From NCBI GenBank assembly GCA_029983595.1, contig JASBZD010000026.1, positions 1 through 13,332 on the forward strand: a stretch of DNA of 13,332 nt. Reading direction: 5' to 3'. This document shows positions 1 to 8,187 of this stretch, one piece after another (the stretch's first letter is position 1; the number at the start of each line of letters is the position of its first letter). Under the pieces are notes generated by a model. The model made no database searches and was not told the DNA's origin. It saw only the letters and a program-made list of their open reading frames with translations. A program made the position numbers and the translations under genes. The DNA is from Peptoniphilaceae bacterium. GTDB taxonomy: Bacteria; Bacillota; Clostridia; Tissierellales; Peptoniphilaceae.

Positions 1-578
1 CTAATAAATCTAATAGTCTGTTCTAGATCTGGAATAGTACGATATTCTAACGCATTAACCCTACGTCTAGTTACCTCGATTTCGTTAGCCATAAGCTGTG
101 TAGCTTTTTCAAGCTCTGCTAGCTCTAAAAGCTTATCTAAAATTCCATCAAGTCTTTCTATCGCCTCATCTAGTTCAGAATTTGTATCAGAAAAACCATA
201 TGGGAAATTTCCTACCATCTCTTCTGAAGTCGTCTCAACTAGTGAAGTCTTTTTAAATTCCATCTCTGGAATAGATACACTCATTACATTTTTAGTAGAA
301 ATATCTACATCTATACGCTGTTTAGGCATAGTAAGTGCTAGCTCTAAAAACTGTGGAAAACTAGTAGACGAAGCTAGTGTAAAATCTTGGAATGATTTAA
401 TAAGCTCCTCTTCTACCTCATCTCTAAGTTTTTGGTTATCGCGAATAAGTTCAATAAATCTACGAACTAGCTCATCTTGTTTATCTTTTAGGAGTTTATG
501 GCCACGAGATGCAACTTTTAACCTAGCTTTTAGGTTATTAAGCTCCATTCTAGTGGGGTTTACTTTTAATATTGCCAT
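1..578 (-). CDS. ntpD: V-type ATPase subunit D (central rotor shaft), 3' end cut by window edge
   Basis: This gene encodes the long coiled-coil rotor shaft of the V1 sector, which turns inside the A3B3 hexamer and links it through subunits F and C to the membrane K ring. I translated it from the ATG at 578-576, which follows a GGTGGTGAG ribosome binding site; 192 codons are visible with no stop before base 1. Family hallmarks are the N-terminal stretch NPTRMELNNLKARLKVA and the C-terminal stretch VTRRRVNALEYRTIPDLEQT, which form the two halves of the coiled coil. Subunit D is usually about 205-215 residues, so probably only the last 15-25 residues are missing. It lies 14 bases after ntpB and is the last visible gene of the ntp operon. 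Identity is secure; only the 3' end is unseen. Confidence 0.95.
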   Translation of the reverse strand, partial: MAILKVNPTRMELNNLKARLKVASRGHKLLKDKQDELVRRFIELIRDNQKLRDEVEEELIKSFQDFTLASSTSFPQFLELALTMPKQRIDVDISTKNVMSVSIPEMEFKKTSLVETTSEEMVGNFPYGFSDTNSELDEAIERLDGILDKLLELAELEKATQLMANEIEVTRRRVNALEYRTIPDLEQTIRFI

Positions 579-592
579 AATCTCACCACCAA

Positions 593-2080
593 TTATTCAT
601 ATTCGTAAGGAGAATTTTCTATTCGTTCATCTCTTGTAACTGTTAAGTCGGCATCATGCTCATCTAATGGATCGCTATAATCGTCATCAGATTCGGCATT
701 AGCTTGTGGATCAACTCCAAGATATTTTTTAATAAGCTTATCATCAATTCTCTTAAGCTCACTTACTGGGATAAGTTTTAATAATTCCCATCCTAAATCT
801 AGAGTTTCTTCAATCGTACGATTTTTGTAGAATCCTTGACTGATATATTTATCCTCAAACTCTTCAGCAAATTTCATAAAAGATTTATCATTATCAGATA
901 AAGCCGCTTCCCCTAGGATATTAGCTAATTCTTTAGCCTGTTTACCGCTAGTATATGCTGCATAAATCTGGTTCATTGTATCTTTATGGTCATCTCTAGT
1001 TTTGTCCTCTCCTATACCATTATCTTTAAGACGTGATAATGAAGGAGTTGCATCGATAGGTGGTTGTAAGTTTCGTTTGTGTAGCTCTCTACCCATTATA
1101 ATTTGTCCTTCTGTAATATATCCAGTAAGGTCAGGGATTGGGTGAGTAATATCATCTTCAGGCATTGTAAGAATTGGGATTTGAGTAATCGATCCTTCTA
1201 CACCTTTTATACGTCCTGCTCTTTCATAAATTCCCGCAAGGTCAGTATATAGATAACCTGGATATCCACGACGTCCTGGTACTTCTTTACGTGCTGCAGA
1301 TACTTCACGAAGTGCTTCAGCATAGTTAGTCATATCAGTCATAATTACTAAAACGTGATATCCTTTTTCATACGCTAAATATTCTGCAGTTGTAAGAGCC
1401 ATCTTAGGAGTTGAAATTCTTTCGATAGCTGGGTCGTCTGCTAAGTTAATAAATAATACAGATTGGTCAATCGCTCCATTTTCTGTAAAGTCATCTATAA
1501 AATATCTAGATTCTTCAAATGTAATACCTAAAGCTGCAAAAACTACGGCAAAGTGGGTATCATCGCCTAGTACTCTAGCTTGACGAGCAATCTGTGCTGC
1601 TAGTTGGTTATGTGGAAGCCCTGAAGCTGAGAAAATAGGTAGCTTTTGGCCCCTAACTAGAGTATTAAGACCATCGATTACTGATACACCAGTTTGGATA
1701 AACTCATCTGGATAATCTCTAGCATATGGATTCATAGGATTTCCATTAACATCTAGAGATTTGTCTGCAATAATCTTAGGTCCATCATCAATCGGATTAC
1801 CAAGTCCGTCAAATACACGGCCTATCATATCTTCAGATACACCTAGTTCTAGTGGTTTTCCTAAAAATCTAGTAGATGTTTCTCTTAAATTTATTCCAGA
1901 TGTACCTTCATATACTTGAACTAGAGCTTTATCATTTTCAATTTCTAGTACTCTACCACGGCGTCTATCACCATTTTGAAGTCTAATATCTACTAGTTCT
2001 TCATATTTTACATTTTCTACGCCCTCAACTAGCATTAGAGGACCGACTACTTCGGATACTGATTTGTATTCTTTAAGCAT
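593..2080 (-). CDS. ntpB: V-type ATPase subunit B (non-catalytic, nucleotide-binding-fold subunit)
   Basis: Subunit B alternates with subunit A in the V1 hexamer and contributes residues to the catalytic site at the A-B interface. The protein is 495 residues: an N-terminal beta-barrel (about 1-75), a RecA-like central domain and a C-terminal helical domain. There is no Walker A motif; the corresponding loop reads SASGLPHNQ at 151-159, as expected for B. Arg350, in PSLSRL, sits at the arginine-finger position of E. hirae NtpB. Homology appears to end near KKYLG (455), after which comes a 40-residue tail with 15 Asp/Glu that E. hirae NtpB (458 residues) lacks. The ATG is preceded by AAGGAGGAG, and the first 8 bases overlap the end of ntpA, implying translational coupling that would help keep A and B equal. 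Confidence 0.97.
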   Translation of the reverse strand: MLKEYKSVSEVVGPLMLVEGVENVKYEELVDIRLQNGDRRRGRVLEIENDKALVQVYEGTSGINLRETSTRFLGKPLELGVSEDMIGRVFDGLGNPIDDGPKIIADKSLDVNGNPMNPYARDYPDEFIQTGVSVIDGLNTLVRGQKLPIFSASGLPHNQLAAQIARQARVLGDDTHFAVVFAALGITFEESRYFIDDFTENGAIDQSVLFINLADDPAIERISTPKMALTTAEYLAYEKGYHVLVIMTDMTNYAEALREVSAARKEVPGRRGYPGYLYTDLAGIYERAGRIKGVEGSITQIPILTMPEDDITHPIPDLTGYITEGQIIMGRELHKRNLQPPIDATPSLSRLKDNGIGEDKTRDDHKDTMNQIYAAYTSGKQAKELANILGEAALSDNDKSFMKFAEEFEDKYISQGFYKNRTIEETLDLGWELLKLIPVSELKRIDDKLIKKYLGVDPQANAESDDDYSDPLDEHDADLTVTRDERIENSPYEYE

Positions 2081-3848
2081 TCTCTACTCCTCCTTCGCTA
2101 ACTAAGTTATCCATTTGGCGTTTAATTTTATTTCTTAATCTTTTAATTTCATCTGATGCGTCTTCATTTTCTATATATTTCATTCTCGCAATCTCTTCTT
2201 TAACTGGAAGTTTATTAATCTCAGTCATATAAACCGCTTTAGAAAGAGCCTCGCGACCATAGTTATAGAAATCTAAAATAGCTTTTAGCATCTCGATTTG
2301 TTTATCTACTGGGCAAAATGTATCTACTACGTGATAAGAGTTTTGTTGTAAAAAGTCCTCACGAATCATCTTAGTAGTTTCAAGTTTTAGTTTTTCTTCG
2401 TCAGATAGAGAATCAGCCCCTACTAGTCTTACAATCTCTTGAAGAGCAGACTCTTCTTGTAAAAGTCCCATAGCAGCTTTACGAAGATTAGAAAAGTCAT
2501 CATCAAAATGCTCATTCCAATATCTATCCATTTTATCTTGGTATAGAGAATAAGAATCTATCCAGTTTATAGCTGGGAAGTGACGAGCGTGAGATAGCTC
2601 ATAATCTAGCCCCCAGAAAACTTTAACTATACGAAGTGTAGATTGTGTAACCGGCTCAGATAAGTCCCCACCTGGAGGAGAAACCGCACCAATAGCCGTT
2701 AAAGCTCCCTCTCTGCCATTTTTCCCTAGAGAAATAACTCTTCCAGTACGCTCATAAAAATCAGCAATACGAGAAGATAGATAAGCAGGATATCCTTCAT
2801 CCCCCGGCATCTCTTCTAGACGACCAGACATTTCACGAAGCGCTTCTGCCCAACGAGAAGTCGAATCGGCAAACATCGCAACAGAATAACCCATATCTCT
2901 AAAATACTCAGCTATTGTAATACCAGTATAAATAGATGCTTCACGAGCAGCAACTGGCATATTAGAAGTATTAGCAATAAGCACTGTCCTCTTCATTAGT
3001 GATTCGCCAGTTTGAGGGTCGATAAGTTTAGGAAACTCCTCTAGTACCTCAGTCATCTCGTTTCCACGTTCTCCACAACCTACATAAATAACTATTTGAG
3101 CATCTGAATATTTAGCAAGTTGATGCTGTATAACAGTTTTTCCAGATCCAAAAGGCCCCGGAATCGCTGCAGCTCCCCCTTTAGCAACTGGGAAAAAAGT
3201 ATCAATAACTCTTTGGCCAGTAACTAGAGGATTTTGTGGGTCTAGCTTTTTCTTATAAGGTCTACCAATACGCACTGGCCATTTTTGCATAAGAGAAAGC
3301 TCTTTATCTCCATCTTCAGTTTCTAAAACACAAATTGTTTCTTCAACTGTAAAATCTCCATTTTTTATTTCTTTTACTCTACCAGAAATGCGAGGTGGCA
3401 CCATAATAAGGTGTTTTACGATATTAGTTTCATCTACATATCCTATAGCATCTCCCTCTTCAAGCTCTTCACCAACTCGTACTTGTGGTATAAATTTCCA
3501 TTTTTTAGTTCTATCGAGTGGATTAACTGTAACTCCTCTTTGTAAGAAAGATCCAGATTTAGCTTCAAGCTTATCTAGAGGTCTTTGAATACCATCAAAC
3601 ATGGCCTCCATCATACCAGGTCCAAGCTCTACAGAAAGTGGTGCACCAGTAGTATAAACTGGATCTCCTGGCCCTATTCCTGTAGTCTCTTCATATACCT
3701 GAATAGAAGCTACATCACCTCTCATCTCGATAATCTCGCCTATTAATTTATTATCAGAAACTTCTACAACGTCATAGATTCTAGCATCACTCATTCCAGA
3801 AGCTTCTACTAACGGTCCTGCGACCTTTACTATTTTACCTGATTCCAA
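2073..3848 (-). CDS. ntpA: V-type ATPase subunit A (catalytic ATPase subunit), TTG start
   Basis: This is the catalytic subunit of the V1 head, which hydrolyses (or makes) ATP. The protein is 591 residues, the normal size for the family (about 580-600). In order it has an N-terminal beta-barrel (about 1-70), the A-specific 'bulge' insertion (about 110-190) absent from F-type beta subunits, the RecA-like core and a C-terminal helical domain. Walker A is GPFGSGKT at 231-238 with catalytic Lys237; the GERGNE motif at 259-264 supplies the catalytic glutamate, Glu260. The start is TTG at 3848-3846: it has a TGAGGT ribosome binding site 6 bases upstream, no in-frame ATG/GTG lies between it and the upstream TGA, and the protein then begins MESGKIVKVAGPLV, typical of the family. 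It lies 16 bases after ntpG and overlaps ntpB by 8 bases. Confidence 0.97.
   Translation of the reverse strand: MESGKIVKVAGPLVEASGMSDARIYDVVEVSDNKLIGEIIEMRGDVASIQVYEETTGIGPGDPVYTTGAPLSVELGPGMMEAMFDGIQRPLDKLEAKSGSFLQRGVTVNPLDRTKKWKFIPQVRVGEELEEGDAIGYVDETNIVKHLIMVPPRISGRVKEIKNGDFTVEETICVLETEDGDKELSLMQKWPVRIGRPYKKKLDPQNPLVTGQRVIDTFFPVAKGGAAAIPGPFGSGKTVIQHQLAKYSDAQIVIYVGCGERGNEMTEVLEEFPKLIDPQTGESLMKRTVLIANTSNMPVAAREASIYTGITIAEYFRDMGYSVAMFADSTSRWAEALREMSGRLEEMPGDEGYPAYLSSRIADFYERTGRVISLGKNGREGALTAIGAVSPPGGDLSEPVTQSTLRIVKVFWGLDYELSHARHFPAINWIDSYSLYQDKMDRYWNEHFDDDFSNLRKAAMGLLQEESALQEIVRLVGADSLSDEEKLKLETTKMIREDFLQQNSYHVVDTFCPVDKQIEMLKAILDFYNYGREALSKAVYMTEINKLPVKEEIARMKYIENEDASDEIKRLRNKIKRQMDNLVSEGGVENA
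2087..2095 (-). promoter_or_regulatory. Strong ribosome binding site of ntpB inside the end of ntpA
   Basis: On the minus strand this reads AAGGAGGAG and stands 6 bases before the ntpB ATG (2080-2078). It lies within the last codons of ntpA, and the ntpA stop (2075-2073) falls after the ntpB start. A ribosome finishing A is therefore positioned to reinitiate on B. This is seen directly; the coupling itself is inferred. Confidence 0.75.
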
Positions 3849-3854
3849 ATAAAT

Positions 3855-3860
3855 ACCTCA
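3855..3860 (-). promoter_or_regulatory. Ribosome binding site that fixes the TTG start of ntpA
   Basis: TGAGGT on the minus strand is 6 bases from the TTG at 3848. Its TGA is also the in-frame stop immediately upstream, so translation in this frame cannot begin earlier. The only other candidate would be an ATT two codons upstream, too close to this site. Confidence 0.6.
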
Positions 3861-3864
3861 CTTT

Positions 3865-4173
3865 CTAAAGTATGTTAGAACCTAGTGCTTTTTCTACGTT
3901 AGTAATAATTCTATCTTTGCCAATATTAAGACTACCCTTATTAGAAGGAATAAGAATAATCGCAGGAGTAATGCTATTATCATATCTGTCGATAGTCTCT
4001 TCTGCGCGTTTAGCATACTCTTCAGTAATAAAAATTACTCCATATTCATCCTTAACCATAGTCTCAATAGTTTTTCTAATCTCAATATCCTCTTCAGGTG
4101 TAAAAACCGAAAGTCCAAGCGCTCTAAATCCAAGCACCGAATCTTTATCGCCTATAACGCCTACTTTATTCAC
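3865..4173 (-). CDS. ntpG: V-type ATPase subunit F (rotor stalk; NtpG in Enterococcus naming), GTG start
   Basis: Subunit F (called NtpG in E. hirae) is a small Rossmann-like protein that binds the D shaft and completes the central stalk. The product is 102 residues, the usual length, and opens with KVGVIGDKDSVLGFRALGL, the family signature; a further conserved stretch is VIFITEEYA near residue 47. The start is GTG at 4173-4171, preceded by AGGTG. It shares GTGA with the stop codon of ntpC (4-base overlap), a classic reinitiation arrangement. It is followed 16 bases later by ntpA. Confidence 0.94.
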   Translation of the reverse strand: MNKVGVIGDKDSVLGFRALGLSVFTPEEDIEIRKTIETMVKDEYGVIFITEEYAKRAEETIDRYDNSITPAIILIPSNKGSLNIGKDRIITNVEKALGSNIL

Positions 4174-5168
4174 GCTAATTCACCTATCCTCTCTTTTATA
4201 TCAGAAGATGAAAGCCCATTTAATTTGCCAATCGCTATAGTTCTAATAATCTTAATTTCACGCTCTTTTCTAAATAGATAGTTGAATAAAACCTCAGGCC
4301 CATAAGTAACCTTAGAACCAGATAAAGCACTATCAGCTAGAAACGAGGACATTTCTTCCTCAAAGTGTGAAATCTCGTTATCATCGCCAAATCTCTTATT
4401 AGCTAAATCTAAATTTTTATAAATATCATATCCAGAAAGTAGATTAATAAAATCAGAAATCTCATAATTGAAATTTTCTATAAAAACTTTCTCGTCAATA
4501 TTGCCGCCAGGAATTAAAAACTCCCTTAAAAAATTTAAGTTATGTTTTTGAGACTTAGCTCTTAAAATAGTGTTTATATTCTGAACATCAATAGCATTTT
4601 TTACATATTTAGTAATACTAGGGGCATCTAATTTATTAGCCTCATCTAGCATATTTTCAAAAAATGCCTTATCAACTCTCATATCAACTCTTTGAGGATC
4701 GCCATTTTTTTCATAATCACGCATAGCCTTACGAGCTAAAACTTCAAACTTATCATCTTTATTAATTCTCTCAGTCTGTTTTATAACATCCTCTAGACGT
4801 TTAAAATCATAATCAGAAAAATCAATTAAAAGATGGCTTAAATCTTTTTTAGATATATTAGAGCGAACTAAAACCTTAAGATTATGATAATCATATCTAG
4901 AGGTTAGAATATCTATAACTTCTCGGTCTAAATCCATCTTATAGTAATCGCGATAAATACTAAAAAGCGTATTATCAAGAGCATTATCAAACTCCTCGCG
5001 ATTATTAAGATGCGATGCAGCATCAGAATAACCTACTTCAGATAAAGCCCTTTTAAAAGACTCTAAATCTTCAGTCTCGATAAGTCTTTGAAAATCCGCT
5101 CTGGATAAAAGATTATTTTCGTATACTCTCGTAATTGTAGAGGCCATTATATAATCTTCACGTTTCAT
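4170..5168 (-). CDS. ntpC: V-type ATPase subunit C (rotor-to-ring adaptor; V-ATPase AC39/subunit d family)
   Basis: This subunit is the funnel-shaped socket (bacterial C, equivalent to eukaryotic subunit d) that couples the D/F shaft to the membrane K ring. The protein is 332 residues, close to the family norm, mostly helical and soluble, with no membrane segment or signal. Recognisable parts are the opening ARVYENNLL-like stretch (here TITRVYENNLLSRADFQ near residue 11), the RYDYHNLKVLVR motif near residue 90, and the YLFRKEREIKIIRTI stretch near the C-terminus, all typical of this family. The ATG at 5168 has AGGAGG 7 bases upstream, so I prefer it to the second Met at residue 8. It lies 10 bases after ntpE and overlaps ntpG by 4 bases. 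Confidence 0.95.
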   Translation of the reverse strand: MKREDYIMASTITRVYENNLLSRADFQRLIETEDLESFKRALSEVGYSDAASHLNNREEFDNALDNTLFSIYRDYYKMDLDREVIDILTSRYDYHNLKVLVRSNISKKDLSHLLIDFSDYDFKRLEDVIKQTERINKDDKFEVLARKAMRDYEKNGDPQRVDMRVDKAFFENMLDEANKLDAPSITKYVKNAIDVQNINTILRAKSQKHNLNFLREFLIPGGNIDEKVFIENFNYEISDFINLLSGYDIYKNLDLANKRFGDDNEISHFEEEMSSFLADSALSGSKVTYGPEVLFNYLFRKEREIKIIRTIAIGKLNGLSSSDIKERIGELA

Positions 5169-5178
5169 AACTAGCCTC

Positions 5179-5727
5179 CTATAGTTTTCTTAAAATATCA
5201 GGTTCTATTTCTTCCCTTTTTGAATTTAATAAATCTTCAAAATTAAAATTATAATTTACTCTTCCAGAACTTACGAAAAATCCTGAATTAGTAAACTCAT
5301 CACTAGAGATATATCTTTCTATATCAGTACCTTTAAAAGCATTTAGCTTATCTTTTGGAATAATAATTTTATAATCATCATCTAGGTTTAGCTTTTTAAC
5401 TTGTGAATCTACAAAATTATAAAAGTCATTATCTGATAAATTTTCAAGCTCAGATAAAGCATTTTCAAAAATTCTATTAACAACTTTCTGTCTACTAGAA
5501 ATTTTTTCATCTCTTATTCTAAGCTTAGAATTTTCTAAAATTCTCTCATACGTATTATTAGCACGTTTATTGGCTTCTTCTAAAATTTTATTTTTTTCTA
5601 GATTAGCCTCTCCAATAATTTTATCTTCAATGCTTTTAACTTCTGATAAAGTCTCGTTATTTATTTTATCTATCTCTAGCTTTGTCTCTTCTTGTAGTTT
5701 TTTTACAATGTTATCTAAGTTTGACAT
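5179..5727 (-). CDS. ntpE: V-type ATPase subunit E (peripheral stator stalk)
   Basis: Subunit E pairs with the G-type subunit (NtpF) to form the peripheral stalks that hold the A3B3 head against rotation. The protein is 182 residues, slightly shorter than the common 190-210. The first about 100 residues are a charged, Lys/Glu/Asn-rich helix suited to a coiled coil (with NETLSEVKSIEDKIIGEAN). A small globular C-terminal domain follows and includes YKIIIPKDKL and a glycine turn in SGFFVSSGRVNYNF, the pattern used to bind the top of subunit B. Start is ATG at 5727-5725 with AGGAG upstream. It lies between ntpK (20-base gap) and ntpC (10-base gap), the expected place in this operon type. Sequence is weakly conserved in this family, so identity rests on both fold pattern and context. 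Confidence 0.93.
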   Translation of the reverse strand: MSNLDNIVKKLQEETKLEIDKINNETLSEVKSIEDKIIGEANLEKNKILEEANKRANNTYERILENSKLRIRDEKISSRQKVVNRIFENALSELENLSDNDFYNFVDSQVKKLNLDDDYKIIIPKDKLNAFKGTDIERYISSDEFTNSGFFVSSGRVNYNFNFEDLLNSKREEIEPDILRKL

Positions 5728-5747
5728 AGCCTAAACTCCTAACTAAA

Positions 5748-6221
5748 TTATGCAAAAGCTACTTGGTTTTGTAATAATAATGAAATAATGAATGCAAGAA
5801 TTGCATAAGTTTCAACCATTACCGCAAAGATAATAGCTTGTGTAAATTGTTCATCGTTTTTAGCAATTAGACTTACCCCAGAAACAGCTACTTTCGCTTG
5901 AGCGATAGCTGAAAGATAACCTACAATAGCTATAGGTAGAGAAGCACCTAAAAGGTATAAACCTTCGTTAAGTGGCATACCAACTTGTAATCTAAACATA
6001 GTAAATAGTCCAATAAGGAACCCATAAAGTCCTTGTGTACCTGGTAGAAGTTGAAGAATAAGAGATCTAGTAAATTTTTCAGGTTGTTCTGAAACTAGAC
6101 CTGCAGCAGCTTCACCTGCCATACCTACTCCTTTAGCACTTCCAGCACCAGCTAAAAATACAGCTAAAGCAGCTCCTATTACTCCAAAGAAAACTCCACC
6201 ATATTGCTCAAAAAATCCCAT
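5748..6221 (-). CDS. ntpK: V-type ATPase subunit K (membrane rotor ring), predicted Na+-binding
   Basis: This is the duplicated proteolipid that forms the rotating membrane ring. The protein is 157 residues with four membrane helices (roughly 9-28, 53-77, 88-118 and 127-150), a doubled hairpin like the 156-residue E. hirae NtpK. Counting from the start, the five side chains that hold Na+ in E. hirae (Leu61, Thr64, Gln65, Gln110, Glu139) correspond to Leu59, Thr62, Gln63, Gln108 and Glu137, in LLPGTQG, AIAQAK and MVETYA. All five are retained, so Na+ transport is predicted; that step is inference from family knowledge. Start is ATG at 6221-6219, whose GGAGGA ribosome binding site lies in the last codons of ntpI, one base away. 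Confidence 0.97.
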   Translation of the reverse strand: MGFFEQYGGVFFGVIGAALAVFLAGAGSAKGVGMAGEAAAGLVSEQPEKFTRSLILQLLPGTQGLYGFLIGLFTMFRLQVGMPLNEGLYLLGASLPIAIVGYLSAIAQAKVAVSGVSLIAKNDEQFTQAIIFAVMVETYAILAFIISLLLQNQVAFA

Positions 6222-6222
6222 T

Positions 6223-8187
6223 TTATTCCTCCTCAGATTTAATATCTAAATATTTTGTTTCATATCTTACTGGATCAAATTTTAATCCACCGCCGTCATA
6301 AAACTTTCCAAAAAACTCTACAAATGTAAGTCTTAGAGTATGCACATAAGCAGAAAGTGCAGAAAGACCTAAGTTTGCAAGATGTCCAAATGAAATGATA
6401 ATAATACCTGCTATAATACCAGCTACAGCACTAGCATCATATATCATCCCTACTATTAAATTTAGTGCAAGACCAATAGAAGCACCAGATAAACCAAGCG
6501 CCATAAGTCTTACGTATGAAACTATATCTCCTACCCATGATGAAACTCCATATAGGTTATATGCACCACCTGCAATACGCCCAACTTTAGTTTCGCTATC
6601 ACGAGCTGTAAATAATACGATTAAAACTGCACCTACTATCATGGCCCACTTCGCTATATTAGCACCTGGTAAGCCAAGCATGCCTGATAAGATATAGTAG
6701 ATTCCACCACCAATTAGCAGATACCAAGATCCTACATCATATAGTACGCCTTCTGGCTCTTTATTTTTAATAAATACACAAGCTTTTAAAATAAGCGCAA
6801 AGAACATGTGTATAAGTCCTAAAACTAGCGAAATAATAATTACAGTAATATAATCAGACTGTAAATCGACTAGCATCGGCATTTTTATAAGTCCGCCAAA
6901 GAACGAACCATAAATAAGTCCCCAGAAAATAACCCCAAGACTTAGAATAAAGAAAAATCTCATATTTTTTCTAGTCTTATCAGGTAAGTCAAATCGCATC
7001 ATCAGTAAAGTACCAATAGCCATTAAAAGACCATAACCCACATCAGCTACCATCATCCCAAAGAACATTATAAAAAATGGAGCTAAGAAAGGTGTCGGAT
7101 CTAACTCGTTATAGTTAGGGTTAGCATACATAGTAGTAACATTTTCAAAAGGCTCAAATACCTTATTATTTTTAAGTTTTACTGGTACATATGGGTCATT
7201 TAGCTCAGCCATATTAGTTTCATAAACTATATTATCGCCAAAATTCTTTAATAATAAATTTTCAAACTCTTTTTCTCTACTAGTTTCTATATAACCATCG
7301 ATATATAAGACTTTATTAGTTTTTAAAATATTAGTAGAAGTCTCATATTTTTTCTCAAGTTGTTTTAAATAATCATATCTTACTTCTAATTTTTTTAGAT
7401 CATTTTTATAAATATCTTTTAATCTAGATTTTTCACTATCAATTTCAGATTTTAAACTATCTATGCTAGATTTTTTAATATCAATCTCTTCTGTAGGAGA
7501 ATTAGCTAAATCTAGCTTTTCTTCATAGAATGAATAGTTATTTAAGACATCTTGTAACTGATTTTTCTCTTCTTTATGAGAAGTAAGTAAGAAATAACTA
7601 TTGCGATTAGAATCCATCGCTTTTTCAATAAAAGTAAGAGATAAATTATTTATATCCTTTATAAGATCTTGATACTGATTTTCTGGAACATATCCAGTGA
7701 TATAAACTAGGTGTTTCGTATCAGATAGCTCTTTACCAGTGAGGTTTAGCTTTTTCCACGGTCTAAGTTCTGAAATCTCATCATTTAATCTATCGATTTC
7801 ATTTTCTTTTTCCAAAATACTAGCATCTAGAGATTTTACCTCTTCTATTATTTTAGAAACATCAGTATTTAAGCCTACATCCATAAGCTCTCTATAATCC
7901 ATTCTAGTAGTAGGCTGTTTAAGCTTTTCTAAAGCCCCAACTTTTATTTTATAGCCTTCCAGAATATCCATAGTAGATTTTATATCAGTTAGCTCTTCTC
8001 TTACATCTAATATAGCTTTAGGCTCTGAAATTATATCTAATCCAGATTCTTTAAACTGTTCTATCTCGTCATATTCAGATAAGTTACTAATATGAACTTT
8101 ACCATAGTCTTGAAAGAAATCTAAAAGTTTAGAAGTTTCACTTTGGAGAGAATATAGCTTGAAATGATTCATTTTTACAATTGCCAT
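6223..8187 (-). CDS. ntpI: V-type ATPase subunit I (membrane stator, subunit a family)
   Basis: Subunit I is the fixed membrane part that offers the two ion half-channels to the K ring and anchors the peripheral stalks. The protein is 654 residues, usual for bacteria. The first about 350 residues are cytoplasmic with long coiled-coil segments (about 110-145 and 230-285); the rest has about seven to eight membrane helices starting near 365. The two conserved channel arginines are visible: Arg560 in SYVRLMALGL and Arg619 in YVHTLRLTFVEFF, matching the pattern of Arg573 and Arg629 in E. hirae NtpI. The DPTPFLAPFFIMFFGMM entry to the first membrane helix is also typical. It starts at ATG 8187, directly abutting the ntpF stop, with AAAGGA upstream. 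Its last codons (three Glu) contain the ntpK ribosome binding site. Confidence 0.96.
   Translation of the reverse strand: MAIVKMNHFKLYSLQSETSKLLDFFQDYGKVHISNLSEYDEIEQFKESGLDIISEPKAILDVREELTDIKSTMDILEGYKIKVGALEKLKQPTTRMDYRELMDVGLNTDVSKIIEEVKSLDASILEKENEIDRLNDEISELRPWKKLNLTGKELSDTKHLVYITGYVPENQYQDLIKDINNLSLTFIEKAMDSNRNSYFLLTSHKEEKNQLQDVLNNYSFYEEKLDLANSPTEEIDIKKSSIDSLKSEIDSEKSRLKDIYKNDLKKLEVRYDYLKQLEKKYETSTNILKTNKVLYIDGYIETSREKEFENLLLKNFGDNIVYETNMAELNDPYVPVKLKNNKVFEPFENVTTMYANPNYNELDPTPFLAPFFIMFFGMMVADVGYGLLMAIGTLLMMRFDLPDKTRKNMRFFFILSLGVIFWGLIYGSFFGGLIKMPMLVDLQSDYITVIIISLVLGLIHMFFALILKACVFIKNKEPEGVLYDVGSWYLLIGGGIYYILSGMLGLPGANIAKWAMIVGAVLIVLFTARDSETKVGRIAGGAYNLYGVSSWVGDIVSYVRLMALGLSGASIGLALNLIVGMIYDASAVAGIIAGIIIISFGHLANLGLSALSAYVHTLRLTFVEFFGKFYDGGGLKFDPVRYETKYLDIKSEEE

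Noticed and set aside
3388..3588. Plus-strand open frame of 66 codons inside ntpA
   Set aside because: It is antisense to a strongly conserved part of ntpA, has Ser/Pro-rich low-complexity sequence and no ribosome binding site.
3872..4240. Plus-strand open frame of 122 codons across ntpG
   Set aside because: Its hydrophobic, Ser/Leu/Ile-rich product is what the complement of ntpG codons gives; no family match or start signal.
6395..6697. Plus-strand open frame of 100 codons inside ntpI
   Set aside because: It is the antisense shadow of the membrane part of ntpI, which is conserved in the other strand.
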